A stretch of 64,000 nt of DNA from Pseudomonas fortuita (GCF_026898135.2 NZ_CP114035.2:3451501-3515500); one strand, 5' to 3'. Counted from the first letter of the stretch, positions 1 through 9,134 are shown. Program-made: numbers and translations. Notes: a model not told the origin generated them from the letters alone.

Positions 1-1492
1 GGCTGGCCACAAGCTCGCCAGAGGCCCGCGAAAACACCAGCGTTGGCGCCATCGCCGACAGTGGCCGCTTGCCCGGCTGCACCCGGTTGGCCACAGGCTT
101 GCCGTGCTCCTGAGGGATGAACGAGAAGTCCGTCAGGTGGTTGTTGAGCAGGAAGCCCTTGACCATCAGGTGCGAACCGAACGCGGCCTCCACCGAGGTG
201 GTCATGGCCAGTGCCTGGCCGCTGTCATCCACTGCGCTGAGGTGCGAGGTGGAAATGCGCAAAGGCGAGCGATCGGGCGCCAGGGCCAGGTCGGCGCCTG
301 ACGGTTGGCCCGGGCGAGCGCGCTTCATGCTGTATGCCCCAATCTGTGCTGCCCGGCGGGCCAGGTAGGTGGCGTCGGTCAGGGCCTTGACCGGGACCGG
401 CACATAATCGCTGTCGGCCAGGTACTGAGCGCGGTCGGCATAGGCTAGGCGCTCGGCTTCGGCGATCAGGTGCACGGCCATCGGCGATGCCTCCAGGCCT
501 GCCGGGGACGCGTTCGCCAGCGGCCGCAACGCCGCCAGATCGCGTTGTGGCGTGGTGCGCTGCACGGCTTCAAGCATGCCCAGCGTCTGCAACACCGTCA
601 CCCCGCCCGACGACGGCGGCGGCATGCCGCAGATGCGCCAGGCCTTGTAAGGGCCACACACCGGCTCGCGCTCCTTGGCACCGTACCGCTCGAGGTCTTG
701 CAACGACAAATAACCGGCATTGGCATGGCTGCGCACCTTGGCCACGATGGCCGCGGCGATTTCACCGGTGTAGAACGCCTGGGGACCGTGCGCGGCAATT
801 TGCTCGAGCGTTTGCGCAAGTTCGGGGTTGCGCAACGTTGTACCCACTGGCAGCGGCTTGCCTTTTTTATCCAGGAAGTAGCGAGCCATGGCCGGTGAAT
901 GGGCAATATACGGGTCACCGGCCACCAGGGTGTGAAGGCGCTCGGATACCGGGAAACCGCTACGTGCCAACGCAATGGCCGGGGCAAAGAGTTGCTGCCA
1001 AGGCAGCTTGCCGTGCTGCTCGTGAGCCAGCTTCAGCGCGCGCAAAACCCCGGGCACCCCCACTGAACGCCCGCCGATCTGTGCCGACCTGAAGGGCATC
1101 GGTGAACCATCGGCTTGCAAGAACAGCTTTTCCGTTACCTGCGACGGGGCTGCCTCGCGGCCGTCGAAAGCCTGCACGCGCTTCCCGTCCCAGTAGAGGA
1201 TAAAGGCCCCACCCCCAATGCCACTGGATTGCGGCTCGACCAAGGTCAGCACCATCTGCATGGCGATGGCGGCGTCAATGGCACTGCCACCGGCACGCAA
1301 CATCGCCCGCCCCGCTTCACTGGCCAGCGGGTTGGCGGCGGCGGCCATATGCCGGTTGGCGTGCACCGGCTGCAGGCCAGTGCGGTAGCCGGAGGCCCGT
1401 TCGGGTGGCGCGGGCAACACGTGATCGGCACAGGCCCACCCACTGGCGATCGCCAGGCACAGCGCGCTCATCACCGGTGCGGAGAACTTCAT
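1..1492 (-). CDS. ggt: Gamma-glutamyltransferase, C-terminal end beyond window
   Basis: Periplasmic enzyme that cleaves the gamma-glutamyl bond of glutathione and similar compounds by hydrolysis or transpeptidation. About 497 codons are visible and the frame is still open at position 1, so the C-terminus is missing (family proteins are about 550-590 residues). The product opens with a signal peptide (MKFSAPVMSALCLAIASG). It then shows the family's N-terminal HMAAAANPLASEAG and IGGGAFILYWDG blocks and the autoprocessing site ISTSHLSAVDD. The Thr of that TSHLS motif (about residue 415) should be the nucleophile that becomes the first residue of the small subunit. It is transcribed divergently from the ankyrin gene, with 116 bp between the starts. 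Family assignment is secure; substrate preference cannot be read from the sequence. Confidence 0.93.
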   Translation of the reverse strand, partial: MKFSAPVMSALCLAIASGWACADHVLPAPPERASGYRTGLQPVHANRHMAAAANPLASEAGRAMLRAGGSAIDAAIAMQMVLTLVEPQSSGIGGGAFILYWDGKRVQAFDGREAAPSQVTEKLFLQADGSPMPFRSAQIGGRSVGVPGVLRALKLAHEQHGKLPWQQLFAPAIALARSGFPVSERLHTLVAGDPYIAHSPAMARYFLDKKGKPLPVGTTLRNPELAQTLEQIAAHGPQAFYTGEIAAAIVAKVRSHANAGYLSLQDLERYGAKEREPVCGPYKAWRICGMPPPSSGGVTVLQTLGMLEAVQRTTPQRDLAALRPLANASPAGLEASPMAVHLIAEAERLAYADRAQYLADSDYVPVPVKALTDATYLARRAAQIGAYSMKRARPGQPSGADLALAPDRSPLRISTSHLSAVDDSGQALAMTTSVEAAFGSHLMVKGFLLNNHLTDFSFIPQEHGKPVANRVQPGKRPLSAMAPTLVFSRASGELVAS

Positions 1493-1608
1493 CGTTTTGC
1501 TTCCTGCCTTGTCTATTCAGCAGACCACTGTCGGTCATGCGCAAACTTAACTTCAAGACTTGGTGCGATTTTTCTAGGATGCAGGCAGGCCAATCCGGAG
1601 CACACCCC

Positions 1609-2259
1609 ATGCGTAGACCCGTCGCAGCCATGCTGTTTGCCCTGTTCACCAGCCTTGCCGCCCACGCCGAGAACACCACCATGGACTACCGCCTGCACAC
1701 CGCCGCCCGCCACAACGACGTGCACACCCTGCAACAGTTGCTGGCGCAAGGTGCCCAACTGGAAAGCCGTGATGAGCAAGGGCGCACTGCCCTGCTGGTG
1801 GCCACCCACGCCAACCAGGTGGCGGCGGCGCAAGCGCTGATCCAGGCCGGTGCCGATGTGAACGCCGAGGACAATATTGCTGACAGCCCTTACCTGTATG
1901 CTGGCGCCCGGGGCCTGAACGATATACTGCGGCTGACCCTGAGCCACGGTGCCGACCTCAAGAGCACCAACCGATACGGGGGAACTGCGTTGATACCGGC
2001 GGCCGAGCGTGGGCATGTAGAAACAGTGCAGATGCTGATCGATGCCGGGGTGGACGTGAACCACTTGAACCGGCTGCACTGGACCGCGCTCATGGAGGCA
2101 GTGATTCTGGGGGATGGCGGACCGCGGCATGTGGAGATTGTGCGCCGGCTGCTGGCGGCAGGTGCGGACCGGCAGATTGCCGACCAGGAGGGGGTCACCG
2201 CGCTGGAGCATGCGCGCCAGCGAGGGTATCGGGAGATGGAGGCGCTGCTGGCCCAGTAG
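1609..2259 (+). CDS. Exported ankyrin-repeat protein
   Basis: A 216-residue protein with a signal peptide (MRRPVAAMLFALFTSLAAHA, cleavage likely before ENTT), so probably periplasmic. The rest is about five ankyrin repeats: DYRLHTAARHNDVHTL, EQGRTALLVATHANQ, DNIADSPYLYAGARG, RYGGTALIPAAERGHVE and RLHWTALMEAVILGDGG. The ATG at 1609 is chosen because GGAG lies 8 nt upstream and the signal peptide begins there; a longer frame upstream has no such site. Ankyrin repeats bind protein partners and give no enzyme activity. Periplasmic ankyrin proteins of pseudomonads such as AnkB are known to support a neighbouring enzyme, so a link with the divergent ggt is possible but is inference only. Confidence 0.85.
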   Translation: MRRPVAAMLFALFTSLAAHAENTTMDYRLHTAARHNDVHTLQQLLAQGAQLESRDEQGRTALLVATHANQVAAAQALIQAGADVNAEDNIADSPYLYAGARGLNDILRLTLSHGADLKSTNRYGGTALIPAAERGHVETVQMLIDAGVDVNHLNRLHWTALMEAVILGDGGPRHVEIVRRLLAAGADRQIADQEGVTALEHARQRGYREMEALLAQ

Positions 2260-2291
2260 GCAAGGTTTGCAGGGCACGGGCTTCGCCCGTG

Positions 2292-2373
2292 ATCGCCGGC
2301 AAGCCAGCTCCCACATTGGCCGCATCGTATTCAAGTCATGTGCAGTACCTGTGGGAGCTGGCTTGCCGGCGAT
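2292..2373. repeat. REP inverted pair between convergent genes
   Basis: Two perfect 24-bp inverted arms (2292-2315 and 2350-2373, reading TGTGGGAGCTGGCTTGCCGG on one strand) are separated by 34 bp. They lie between the converging ankyrin and pobA genes. The sequence is the pseudomonad REP type and may act as a bidirectional transcription barrier. Confidence 0.85.
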
Positions 2374-2399
2374 GGGGCCAGGACAGGCAGCACAGAAAC

Positions 2400-3759
<1,360 letters not shown>

Positions 3760-4638
3760 ATGAAATCCACCCTCCCCGGCGTCCCCTTGTTCAAGCTCTA
3801 TGGCGAAAACCAGGCCTGGCCCGGCACCGACTTGCTGCACTGCGAGTCGATCCCGGCGCGTAGCCGCCTGCACCACTGGGAGATCAAGCCGCACCAGCAT
3901 GCCGAGCTGTTCCAGCTGCTGTACGTACAGCGCGGTCAGGCCCTGGTGGAGATCGAAGGCGTGCGCAGCGCCATCGGTGAGCCAGCGATCCAGGTGGTGC
4001 CGCCAATGACCGTGCATGGCTTTCGCTTCAGTGCCGATATCCAGGGGTATGTGCTGACCTTTGGCACCGCACTGGTGGCAAACCTGGAACAACGCCTGGG
4101 CATGCCGCTGACGGTGCTGGCAAAACCTGGGTGTTACCCGCTCGGCCAGGACCGCGTGCACCTGCGCAGCCTGATCGGCACCTTGCAGCAGGAGTACCAG
4201 GGCAATGCCCCGGCACGGGCAGCCTTGCTGGAGGCGCTGGTAACCACGTTGATGGTGTGGATCAGCCGCCGCCCGCAACCTGGGCAGGCGCCCCGCAATC
4301 GGGATGAGCGTGACCGCCAGTTGCTGGGGCAGTACTTGCGACTGGTGGAGGCGCATTACCGCGAGCACCTGTCGATGGAGGACTTCGCCGCGCGACTGAA
4401 TATTCCGAGCCTGCAACTGAACCAGTTGTGCCGGGCGCTGAGTGGGCAGACTGCGCTGCAGGTGCTGCACCAGCGTTTGTTGCTGGAGGCGCGTCGCAAC
4501 CTGATTTACACGCGGATGAGTATCGGGCAGCTGTCGGACAGCCTGGGGTTCACCGACCCGACATACTTTGCCCGCTGGTTCAAGCGCTTGAGTGGGCAGA
4601 CGCCCAATGGATATCGTCGGTCGGTGCAGCCGGAATGA
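3760..4638 (+). CDS. pobR: AraC-family activator of pobA
   Basis: A 292-residue AraC/XylS regulator. The N-terminal half is a cupin-like effector domain with HHWEIKPHQHAELFQLLYVQRG (residues about 38-60), typical of aromatic-acid sensors. The C-terminal 100 residues carry the two helix-turn-helix units, with MEDFAARLNIPSLQLNQLCRALSG and the family signature IGQLSDSLGFTDPTYFARWFKR. Its position back to back with pobA shows its role: 4-hydroxybenzoate-responsive activation of pobA. Pseudomonads use this AraC type, whereas Acinetobacter uses an unrelated IclR-type PobR. Confidence 0.93.
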   Translation: MKSTLPGVPLFKLYGENQAWPGTDLLHCESIPARSRLHHWEIKPHQHAELFQLLYVQRGQALVEIEGVRSAIGEPAIQVVPPMTVHGFRFSADIQGYVLTFGTALVANLEQRLGMPLTVLAKPGCYPLGQDRVHLRSLIGTLQQEYQGNAPARAALLEALVTTLMVWISRRPQPGQAPRNRDERDRQLLGQYLRLVEAHYREHLSMEDFAARLNIPSLQLNQLCRALSGQTALQVLHQRLLLEARRNLIYTRMSIGQLSDSLGFTDPTYFARWFKRLSGQTPNGYRRSVQPE

Positions 4639-4648
4639 AATGGGGTTA

Positions 4649-4679
4649 CCTGCAGCGGCCTCTTCGCGGCCGGTGCAGG
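4649..4679. terminator. Hairpin after pobR
   Basis: CCTGCAGCGGCC pairs with GGCCGGTGCAGG with one internal mismatch pair around a 7-nt loop. It lies 11 bp after the pobR stop and is a likely terminator of REP-like composition. No clear T-tract follows. Confidence 0.55.
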
Positions 4680-4702
4680 CCACACACATTTTCAGCCCTT
4701 GC

Positions 4703-4719
4703 TTGACGTATACGTAAAC
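4703..4719. promoter_or_regulatory. LiuR-like palindromic operator/-35
   Basis: TTGACGTATACGTAAAC contains the perfect palindrome ACGTATACGT (4706-4715). It sits 42 bp before the MerR-family gene and overlaps a -35-like TTGACG. Binding near the spacer is the usual MerR-family arrangement, and ACGTAAAC-type sites are known for LiuR. Probably autoregulates the regulator-mvaB operon. Confidence 0.6.
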
Positions 4720-4760
4720 CTCCAGTCAGGATAAACGCATACCCCACGCCGAGCCCCAGC

Positions 4761-5159
4761 ATGAGCACCCAGACCTACAGCATCTCCGACCTGTCCCGCG
4801 AGCTGGACATCACCACCCGCGCCATCCGCTTCTACGAGGAGCAGGGCCTGCTGAGCCCCGAGCGCCGAGGCCTGGAACGTATCTACACGGCTCGCGACAA
4901 GGTCAGCCTGAAGCTCATCCTGCGCGGCAAGCGCATCGGCTTTTCGCTGGCCGAGTGCCGCGAGCTGATCGAACTGTACGACCCCACCAGCGGCAACCTC
5001 AAGCAGCTCAACAGCATGCTGGCGAAAATCGCCGAACGGCGCGCACAGCTGGAACAGCAGATGCTCGACATTCACCAGATGCAACTGGAGCTGGACACCG
5101 CCCAGGAGCGCTGTGAGCAAGCCCTGGCCGCCACCCTGAACAACAAAGACAACCGCTGA
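4761..5159 (+). CDS. liuR: MerR-family regulator, LiuR-like
   Basis: A 132-residue MerR-family regulator. The N-terminal winged helix-turn-helix reads YSISDLSRELDITTRAIRFYEEQGLL, followed by the second wing (RRGLERIYTARDKVSLKLILRGKRIGFSLAECREL) and a dimerising coiled coil (KQLNSMLAKIAERRAQLEQQMLDIHQMQLELD). No metal-binding cysteines are present in the C-terminal loop, so it is not a metal sensor. It resembles LiuR, the regulator of leucine/isovalerate degradation, and is followed after 19 bp by HMG-CoA lyase, the last step of that route. The palindrome at 4703-4719 is a plausible site for it. The symbol is given by similarity and context. Confidence 0.8.
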   Translation: MSTQTYSISDLSRELDITTRAIRFYEEQGLLSPERRGLERIYTARDKVSLKLILRGKRIGFSLAECRELIELYDPTSGNLKQLNSMLAKIAERRAQLEQQMLDIHQMQLELDTAQERCEQALAATLNNKDNR

Positions 5160-5178
5160 ACACCACAGGAAACCCGCC

Positions 5179-6078
5179 ATGCCCTTGCCCAAAGAAGTCC
5201 GTCTGGTCGAAGTAGGCCCCCGCGACGGTTTGCAGAACGAAGCCCAGCCCATCAGCGTTGCCGACAAGGTGCGCCTGGTGGACGACCTCACCGAGGCGGG
5301 CCTGGCCTATATCGAGGTGGGCAGTTTCGTCTCGCCCAAGTGGGTGCCACAGATGGCCGGCTCTGCCGAGGTGTTCGCCGGTATTGAGCAACGCCCCGGC
5401 GTTACCTATGCGGCACTGGCGCCAAACCTGCGCGGCTTCGAGGACGCCCTGGCGGCCGGGGTGAAGGAAGTGGCGGTGTTCGCAGCCGCCTCCGAGGCGT
5501 TCTCGCAGCGCAACATCAATTGCTCGATCGGCGACAGCCTCAAGCGCTTCGAACCGATCATGGAGGCCGCGCACAACCACGGTGTGCGCGTGCGCGGCTA
5601 TGTGTCGTGCGTACTCGGTTGCCCCTATGAGGGCAAGGTCAGCGCCGAACAGGTGGCCCCGGTAGCCCGCGCCCTGCATGACATGGGCTGTTACGAGGTC
5701 TCGCTGGGCGACACCATTGGCACCGGTACCGCCGGCGATACCCGCCGCCTGTTCGAGGTGGTATCCGCCCAGGTGCCGCGCGAGCAACTTGCCGGGCACT
5801 TTCATGATACCTATGGCCAGGCGTTGGCCAACGTCTATGCCAGCCTGCTCGAAGGTATCAGCGTGTTCGACAGCTCGGTGGCCGGGCTGGGTGGGTGCCC
5901 ATACGCCAAAGGCGCTACCGGCAACATCGCCACGGAAGATGTGGTGTACCTGCTCCAGGGGTTGGGCATTGCCACCGGTATCGACCTGGACCGGTTGATC
6001 GCCGCCGGTCAGCGCATCAGCAGTGTGCTTGGCCGTGGCAATGGGTCGCGGGTAGCGCGGGCGCGCAGCGCGCATTGA
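5179..6078 (+). CDS. mvaB: Hydroxymethylglutaryl-CoA lyase
   Basis: Cleaves 3-hydroxy-3-methylglutaryl-CoA to acetyl-CoA and acetoacetate, the last step of leucine catabolism. The 299-residue product has the expected length. The TIM-barrel start VEVGPRDGLQNE contains the catalytic Arg-Asp pair. Residues VSLGDTIGTGTAG lie near 180, and the signature loop GLGGCPYAKGATGN carries the active-site Cys (C240). A GGAA ribosome site precedes the ATG. It is cotranscribed with the LiuR-like regulator. The other leucine-degradation genes (liuABCD) are not in this window. The CrcY RNA region starts immediately downstream. Confidence 0.95.
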   Translation: MPLPKEVRLVEVGPRDGLQNEAQPISVADKVRLVDDLTEAGLAYIEVGSFVSPKWVPQMAGSAEVFAGIEQRPGVTYAALAPNLRGFEDALAAGVKEVAVFAAASEAFSQRNINCSIGDSLKRFEPIMEAAHNHGVRVRGYVSCVLGCPYEGKVSAEQVAPVARALHDMGCYEVSLGDTIGTGTAGDTRRLFEVVSAQVPREQLAGHFHDTYGQALANVYASLLEGISVFDSSVAGLGGCPYAKGATGNIATEDVVYLLQGLGIATGIDLDRLIAAGQRISSVLGRGNGSRVARARSAH

Positions 6079-6110
6079 GTCACACGGGTGTCACATACGT
6101 GTGGGTGAAG

Positions 6111-6151
6111 TGTTACCGCCCCCACGTTTCACAGCAAAAAATCGGGTAACA
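6111..6151. promoter_or_regulatory. Possible CbrB enhancer half-sites
   Basis: TGTTAC (6111-6116) and GTAACA (6146-6151) are inverted copies of the half-site reported for the sigma-54 activator CbrB, about 85-125 bp upstream of the sigma-54 promoter. The spacing here is 29 bp, longer than the 14 bp I recall for P. aeruginosa crcZ, so they may be independent half-sites. Confidence 0.5.
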
Positions 6152-6232
6152 GGGAAACAAATCGACAAAATTTCAGGCAGCCTGATTTTGCCAAAAATTG
6201 CCAAACGCTTGATTTTAAAGGATTTAAAAAAG

Positions 6233-6250
6233 TTGGCACGCACCCTGCTA
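6233..6250 (+). promoter_or_regulatory. Sigma-54 (RpoN) promoter of crcY
   Basis: TTGGCACGCACCCTGCTA has the -24 GG (6235-6236) and -12 GC (6247-6248) exactly 10 bp apart, matching the TGGCACG-N4-TTGCW consensus except one base. The predicted start of transcription is near 6260. CbrAB-dependent sigma-54 promoters drive CrcZ/CrcY in Pseudomonas. Confidence 0.85.
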
Positions 6251-6259
6251 TATCTTTCG

Positions 6260-6610
6260 TACAAGAACAAAAAAAATGTGACACCCAATAAAAACAACAG
6301 GTAACGGCTCTGACATAACAAGAACAACACGGCAGAGGCGTAGCAAGCAGATCTTTTTGGAGTCGACACGCTTTTCAGGGGTACACCCCGCGGTCTGGCA
6401 CAGAACAATAAAACTACCTCGAGGTAGCTACAGCCAGGTTCGGATCAGCCATGATGAAAGCAGGTCAGCGCTCAAAAAAATACGTTTGCTCTTGACCCCG
6501 CATGGGGGTCGCACGCAACACCAAGGCAGGCTTACAAAAACAACAAAAAGCCAGCCTCAATAATAAAAAGAGCAAGCAGCAACGCTTTGGGGGGAGCTTC
6601 GGCTCCCCTT
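6260..6610 (+). ncRNA. crcY: CrcY-type small RNA (Crc/Hfq sponge)
   Basis: A predicted RNA of about 350 nt runs from the sigma-54 start to the hairpin at 6591-6608. It holds repeated A-rich CA motifs of the AAnAAnAA type bound by Hfq with Crc: around 6261-6277, 6288-6301, 6318-6330, 6404-6416, 6534-6549 and 6559-6570. In pseudomonads such RNAs titrate Hfq/Crc and relieve catabolite repression when the carbon source is poor. Position between mvaB and an mgtC-like gene is where I recall crcY in P. putida KT2440 (crcZ lies beside cbrB). The stretch is AT-rich compared with its surroundings and has no credible protein gene. Assigned from promoter, motifs, length and context, without alignment. 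Confidence 0.87.
6591..6608. terminator. crcY terminator hairpin
   Basis: GGGGAGC-TTCG-GCTCCCC is a perfect 7-bp stem with a stable TTCG tetraloop. It lies at the end of crcY and 16 bp before the stop of the converging mgtC-like gene, so it may serve both strands. The T-tract is short. Confidence 0.85.
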
Positions 6611-6623
6611 AGTGCTTCCCACC

Positions 6624-7130
6624 CTACTCCTCCTCCTTTTGCTTTTCCTCCCCCTGTCCTTCTACCTTTTCTACCAGCATGGGCATCGTGCCCAATACCA
6701 GCAGGGCCAGTACCGTGCTGATCAACGCCGTGGCTTCGCGCCCCATGCCGGCAGCGGTACCAATGGCTGCAGTCATCCATAGCCCTGCGGCAGTAGTCAG
6801 GCCTTTCACATGGCTGGTGTCCTGGCCGTTTCCTTTGAGAATGGTACCCGCGCCCAGAAAACCGATACCGGCGACGATGCCCTGGATCACCCTGCTCAGC
6901 GCCTGCTCATCAGCCCCGGCCATGCTGGGCGCCAGCACGAACAGGGCCGCACCCAGCGAAACCAGCATGTGGGTGCGCACGCCGGCAGACTTGCCTTTGT
7001 GTTCACGTTCAAATCCCAGCACAGCGCCAAGCACTGCCGCCATAAGCAGCCGCACGAGGATTCGCGTCACTTCGCGCTCATCGGTGACATCGGCGAACTC
7101 GGCCTGGATTGCTTGCCAGATGACGTCCAT
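6624..7130 (-). CDS. mgtC: MgtC/SapB-family inner-membrane protein
   Basis: A 168-residue membrane protein of the MgtC/SapB family with about four to five transmembrane segments. It has the family core LVRLLMAAVLGAVLGFEREHKGKSAGVRTHMLVSLGAALF and the IVAGIGFLGAGTILK block, then TTAAGLWMTAAIGTAAGMG. MgtC proteins modulate F-ATPase, Mg2+ homeostasis or intracellular fitness; they are often misnamed Mg2+ transport ATPases and have no ATPase domain. The start at 7130 is preferred because GGGGA lies 8 nt upstream; in-frame ATGs at 7145 and 7154 are alternatives. The C-terminal tail is very acidic and lysine-rich (EKVEGQGEEKQKEEE). It converges on crcY and has a strong hairpin in its leader. Confidence 0.85.
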   Translation of the reverse strand: MDVIWQAIQAEFADVTDEREVTRILVRLLMAAVLGAVLGFEREHKGKSAGVRTHMLVSLGAALFVLAPSMAGADEQALSRVIQGIVAGIGFLGAGTILKGNGQDTSHVKGLTTAAGLWMTAAIGTAAGMGREATALISTVLALLVLGTMPMLVEKVEGQGEEKQKEEE

Positions 7131-7167
7131 CACAGTTGTCCCCATGCTGACCATTGTATGGCCAGGT

Positions 7168-7203
7168 CCGGCCTTTTCGCTGGCGTGCCCGCGAAAAGGC
7201 CGG
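7168..7203. promoter_or_regulatory. Perfect 13-bp hairpin in the mgtC leader
   Basis: CCGGCCTTTTCGC (7168-7180) pairs perfectly with GCGAAAAGGCCGG (7191-7203) around a 10-nt loop, starting 37 nt upstream of the chosen mgtC start. It could be a leader control element or a REP-related palindrome; the sequence alone does not decide. Confidence 0.6.
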
Positions 7204-7319
7204 CCTGCCGTATGCAAGGGTTGACCTCAGCACACAGGGCAAAGTGCCGCTCAGCCTGTTGATGCAGCAACCAGCACCTCATTGCGGTCCACCCTGTACA
7301 ACCCGAGGAGGACTGCACC

Positions 7320-7559
7320 ATGCCCGTTGAAATCGATGAAACCAGTCGCCGCTGCACGCTGATCGGCGAAAACGTGCGTATCGAGGGTGATGGCCCTGAT
7401 GTCGAAATCTTCACCGACGAAAATCTGCGCATGTCAGTGGCCCTGCTCGCAGGCCAACGCGTGCCCATTACCGAATCCGAAGCCGATGCACTGACTGTGG
7501 CAGGTGCGGTGGATAGCCGCAGGCATCTGAAGACCAGTGTGCCAGGCTCTGTGATCTAG
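7320..7559 (+). CDS. Small Pseudomonas protein, DUF3203-like
   Basis: A 79-residue acidic soluble protein with a strong ribosome site (GAGGAGG) before the ATG, which supports expression. The sequence (start MPVEIDETSRRCTLIGENVRI) matches my memory of DUF3203, a family restricted to Pseudomonas and without known function. No signal peptide, membrane segment or cysteine motif is seen. It stands alone between the mgtC-like gene and ccoG. The family name is moderately sure; function unknown. Confidence 0.7.
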   Translation: MPVEIDETSRRCTLIGENVRIEGDGPDVEIFTDENLRMSVALLAGQRVPITESEADALTVAGAVDSRRHLKTSVPGSVI

Positions 7560-7680
7560 GGCCTGGCGGGGCCTACCGGATAATCTGATACGGTTTTTAT
7601 CGCAAAATCTGAGCCTGTGCTGATAACAGCCTCAGGGCCATAGTGCTCATGCCTGATCGAGGCCTGATGAGCACCGAGCC

Positions 7681-9084
7681 ATGAACACTAGAATCCCTTT
7701 CACAGAGATCGCCGACGCCCCAGCCAGCTCACGACAGCGAAGCGCCGACAAGGGTATCCACACCCGCAGCTTCACCGGGCTTTACCGCACCCTGCGTATC
7801 GGCTTTGCCGGCGCACTGTTCGTGCTGTTTTTCGGCACGGCCTGGCTGAACTGGAATGGCCGCCAAGCCGTCCTGTGGGATTTGGCCGAGAGCAAATTCC
7901 ACATTTTTGGCGCCACATTCTGGCCACAGGACTTCATCCTGTTGTCAGCGCTGCTGATTATCTGCGCCTTCGGCCTGTTCGCCATCACGGTGTATGCCGG
8001 CCGCGTGTGGTGCGGCTACAGCTGCCCGCAGAGCACCTGGACCTGGCTGTTCATGTGGTGCGAAAAGGTTACTGAGGGCGACCGCAACCAGCGCATAAAG
8101 CTTGCCGCCGCGCCCTGGAGCCTGAACAAACTGGCGCGCCGCACGCTGAAGCACAGCCTGTGGCTGGCTATCGGTGTAGCCACCGGGCTGACCTTCGTCG
8201 GCTACTTCACGCCAATCCGCCCATTGGCCGCAGAACTGTTCACTTTGCAACTGGGCGGCGTGGCACTGTTCTGGGTGCTGTTCTTTACCGCAGCGACCTA
8301 CATCAACGCAGGCCTGCTGCGCGAAGCGGTGTGCCTGCACATGTGCCCATATGCGCGCTTCCAGGCCGTGATGTTCGACAAGGACACCCTGGCGGTCGCC
8401 TACGACCCGCGCCGTGGTGAAGCCCGTGGGCCGCGCAAGAAAGGCAGTGACGTAGGCGCCCAAGGCCTGGGTGACTGCGTCGACTGCACGCTGTGCGTGC
8501 AAGTGTGCCCCACCGGCATCGATATTCGCGATGGCTTGCAAATGGCCTGCATCGGATGCGCAGCGTGCATAGACGCCTGCGACGGTGTGATGGACAAGAT
8601 GGGTTACGCCCGCGGCTTGATCGGTTACAAGTCCGAACACGGTCTGCAGGGCGGCACCACACACTGGCTGCGCCCGCGCCTGCTGGGCTACGTCGCAGCG
8701 CTCGCGGTGATGATCGCAGCGCTGGTGGTGGCCTTGCAGATGCGCCCGATGGTTTCGCTGGACGTCATCAAGGACCGTGGCCTGTTCCGTGAAAATGCCC
8801 AGGGCCAGATCGAGAACATCTACCTGCTCAAGGTCATCAACAAGACCGGGCGCACCCAGCACTATGCGCTGCGCCTGCTGGACGCTGACGGTTTCACCTT
8901 GCAGGGCAATACCACATTGGTGATCCCGGCTGGCGAAATGAGCGAGCTGCCGGTATCCGTGGCGATGCTGGCCGAGCGCCCGGCCAGCAGCTCGCAAACA
9001 TTGAGCTTCGAAATCAGCGAGCGCGACGACCCCGCCATCCGCAGTGTGGCGCAAAGCCGCTTCGTCGCACCGATGAACCGTTGA
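7681..9084 (+). CDS. ccoG: Cytochrome oxidase accessory protein CcoG (FixG/RdxA)
   Basis: A 467-residue membrane ferredoxin-like protein that reduces copper for assembly of cbb3 oxidase. Transmembrane segments lie at about 38-57, 84-104, 160-180, 190-208 and 340-357. Between them are CGYSCPQSTW and the paired cluster motifs CVDCTLCVQVCP and CIGCAACIDAC for two 4Fe-4S centres. The C-terminal third is an Ig-like periplasmic domain. No ccoNOPQ or ccoHIS gene is nearby, so this is a detached, possibly second, copy. The ATG at 7681 lies after a 120-bp space; no FNR/Anr box was recognised in it. Confidence 0.93.
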   Translation: MNTRIPFTEIADAPASSRQRSADKGIHTRSFTGLYRTLRIGFAGALFVLFFGTAWLNWNGRQAVLWDLAESKFHIFGATFWPQDFILLSALLIICAFGLFAITVYAGRVWCGYSCPQSTWTWLFMWCEKVTEGDRNQRIKLAAAPWSLNKLARRTLKHSLWLAIGVATGLTFVGYFTPIRPLAAELFTLQLGGVALFWVLFFTAATYINAGLLREAVCLHMCPYARFQAVMFDKDTLAVAYDPRRGEARGPRKKGSDVGAQGLGDCVDCTLCVQVCPTGIDIRDGLQMACIGCAACIDACDGVMDKMGYARGLIGYKSEHGLQGGTTHWLRPRLLGYVAALAVMIAALVVALQMRPMVSLDVIKDRGLFRENAQGQIENIYLLKVINKTGRTQHYALRLLDADGFTLQGNTTLVIPAGEMSELPVSVAMLAERPASSSQTLSFEISERDDPAIRSVAQSRFVAPMNR

Positions 9085-9134
9085 TCCCTTACACTGACGC
9101 CACCTTGCCTGCCAGGCTTCGACAGAAGGCCAGA

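Noticed and set aside
6101..6304. 67-codon lysine-rich frame in the crcY upstream region
   Set aside because: It crosses the sigma-54 promoter and RNA start, lacks a ribosome site, and owes its Lys/Asn content to the A-rich RNA motifs.
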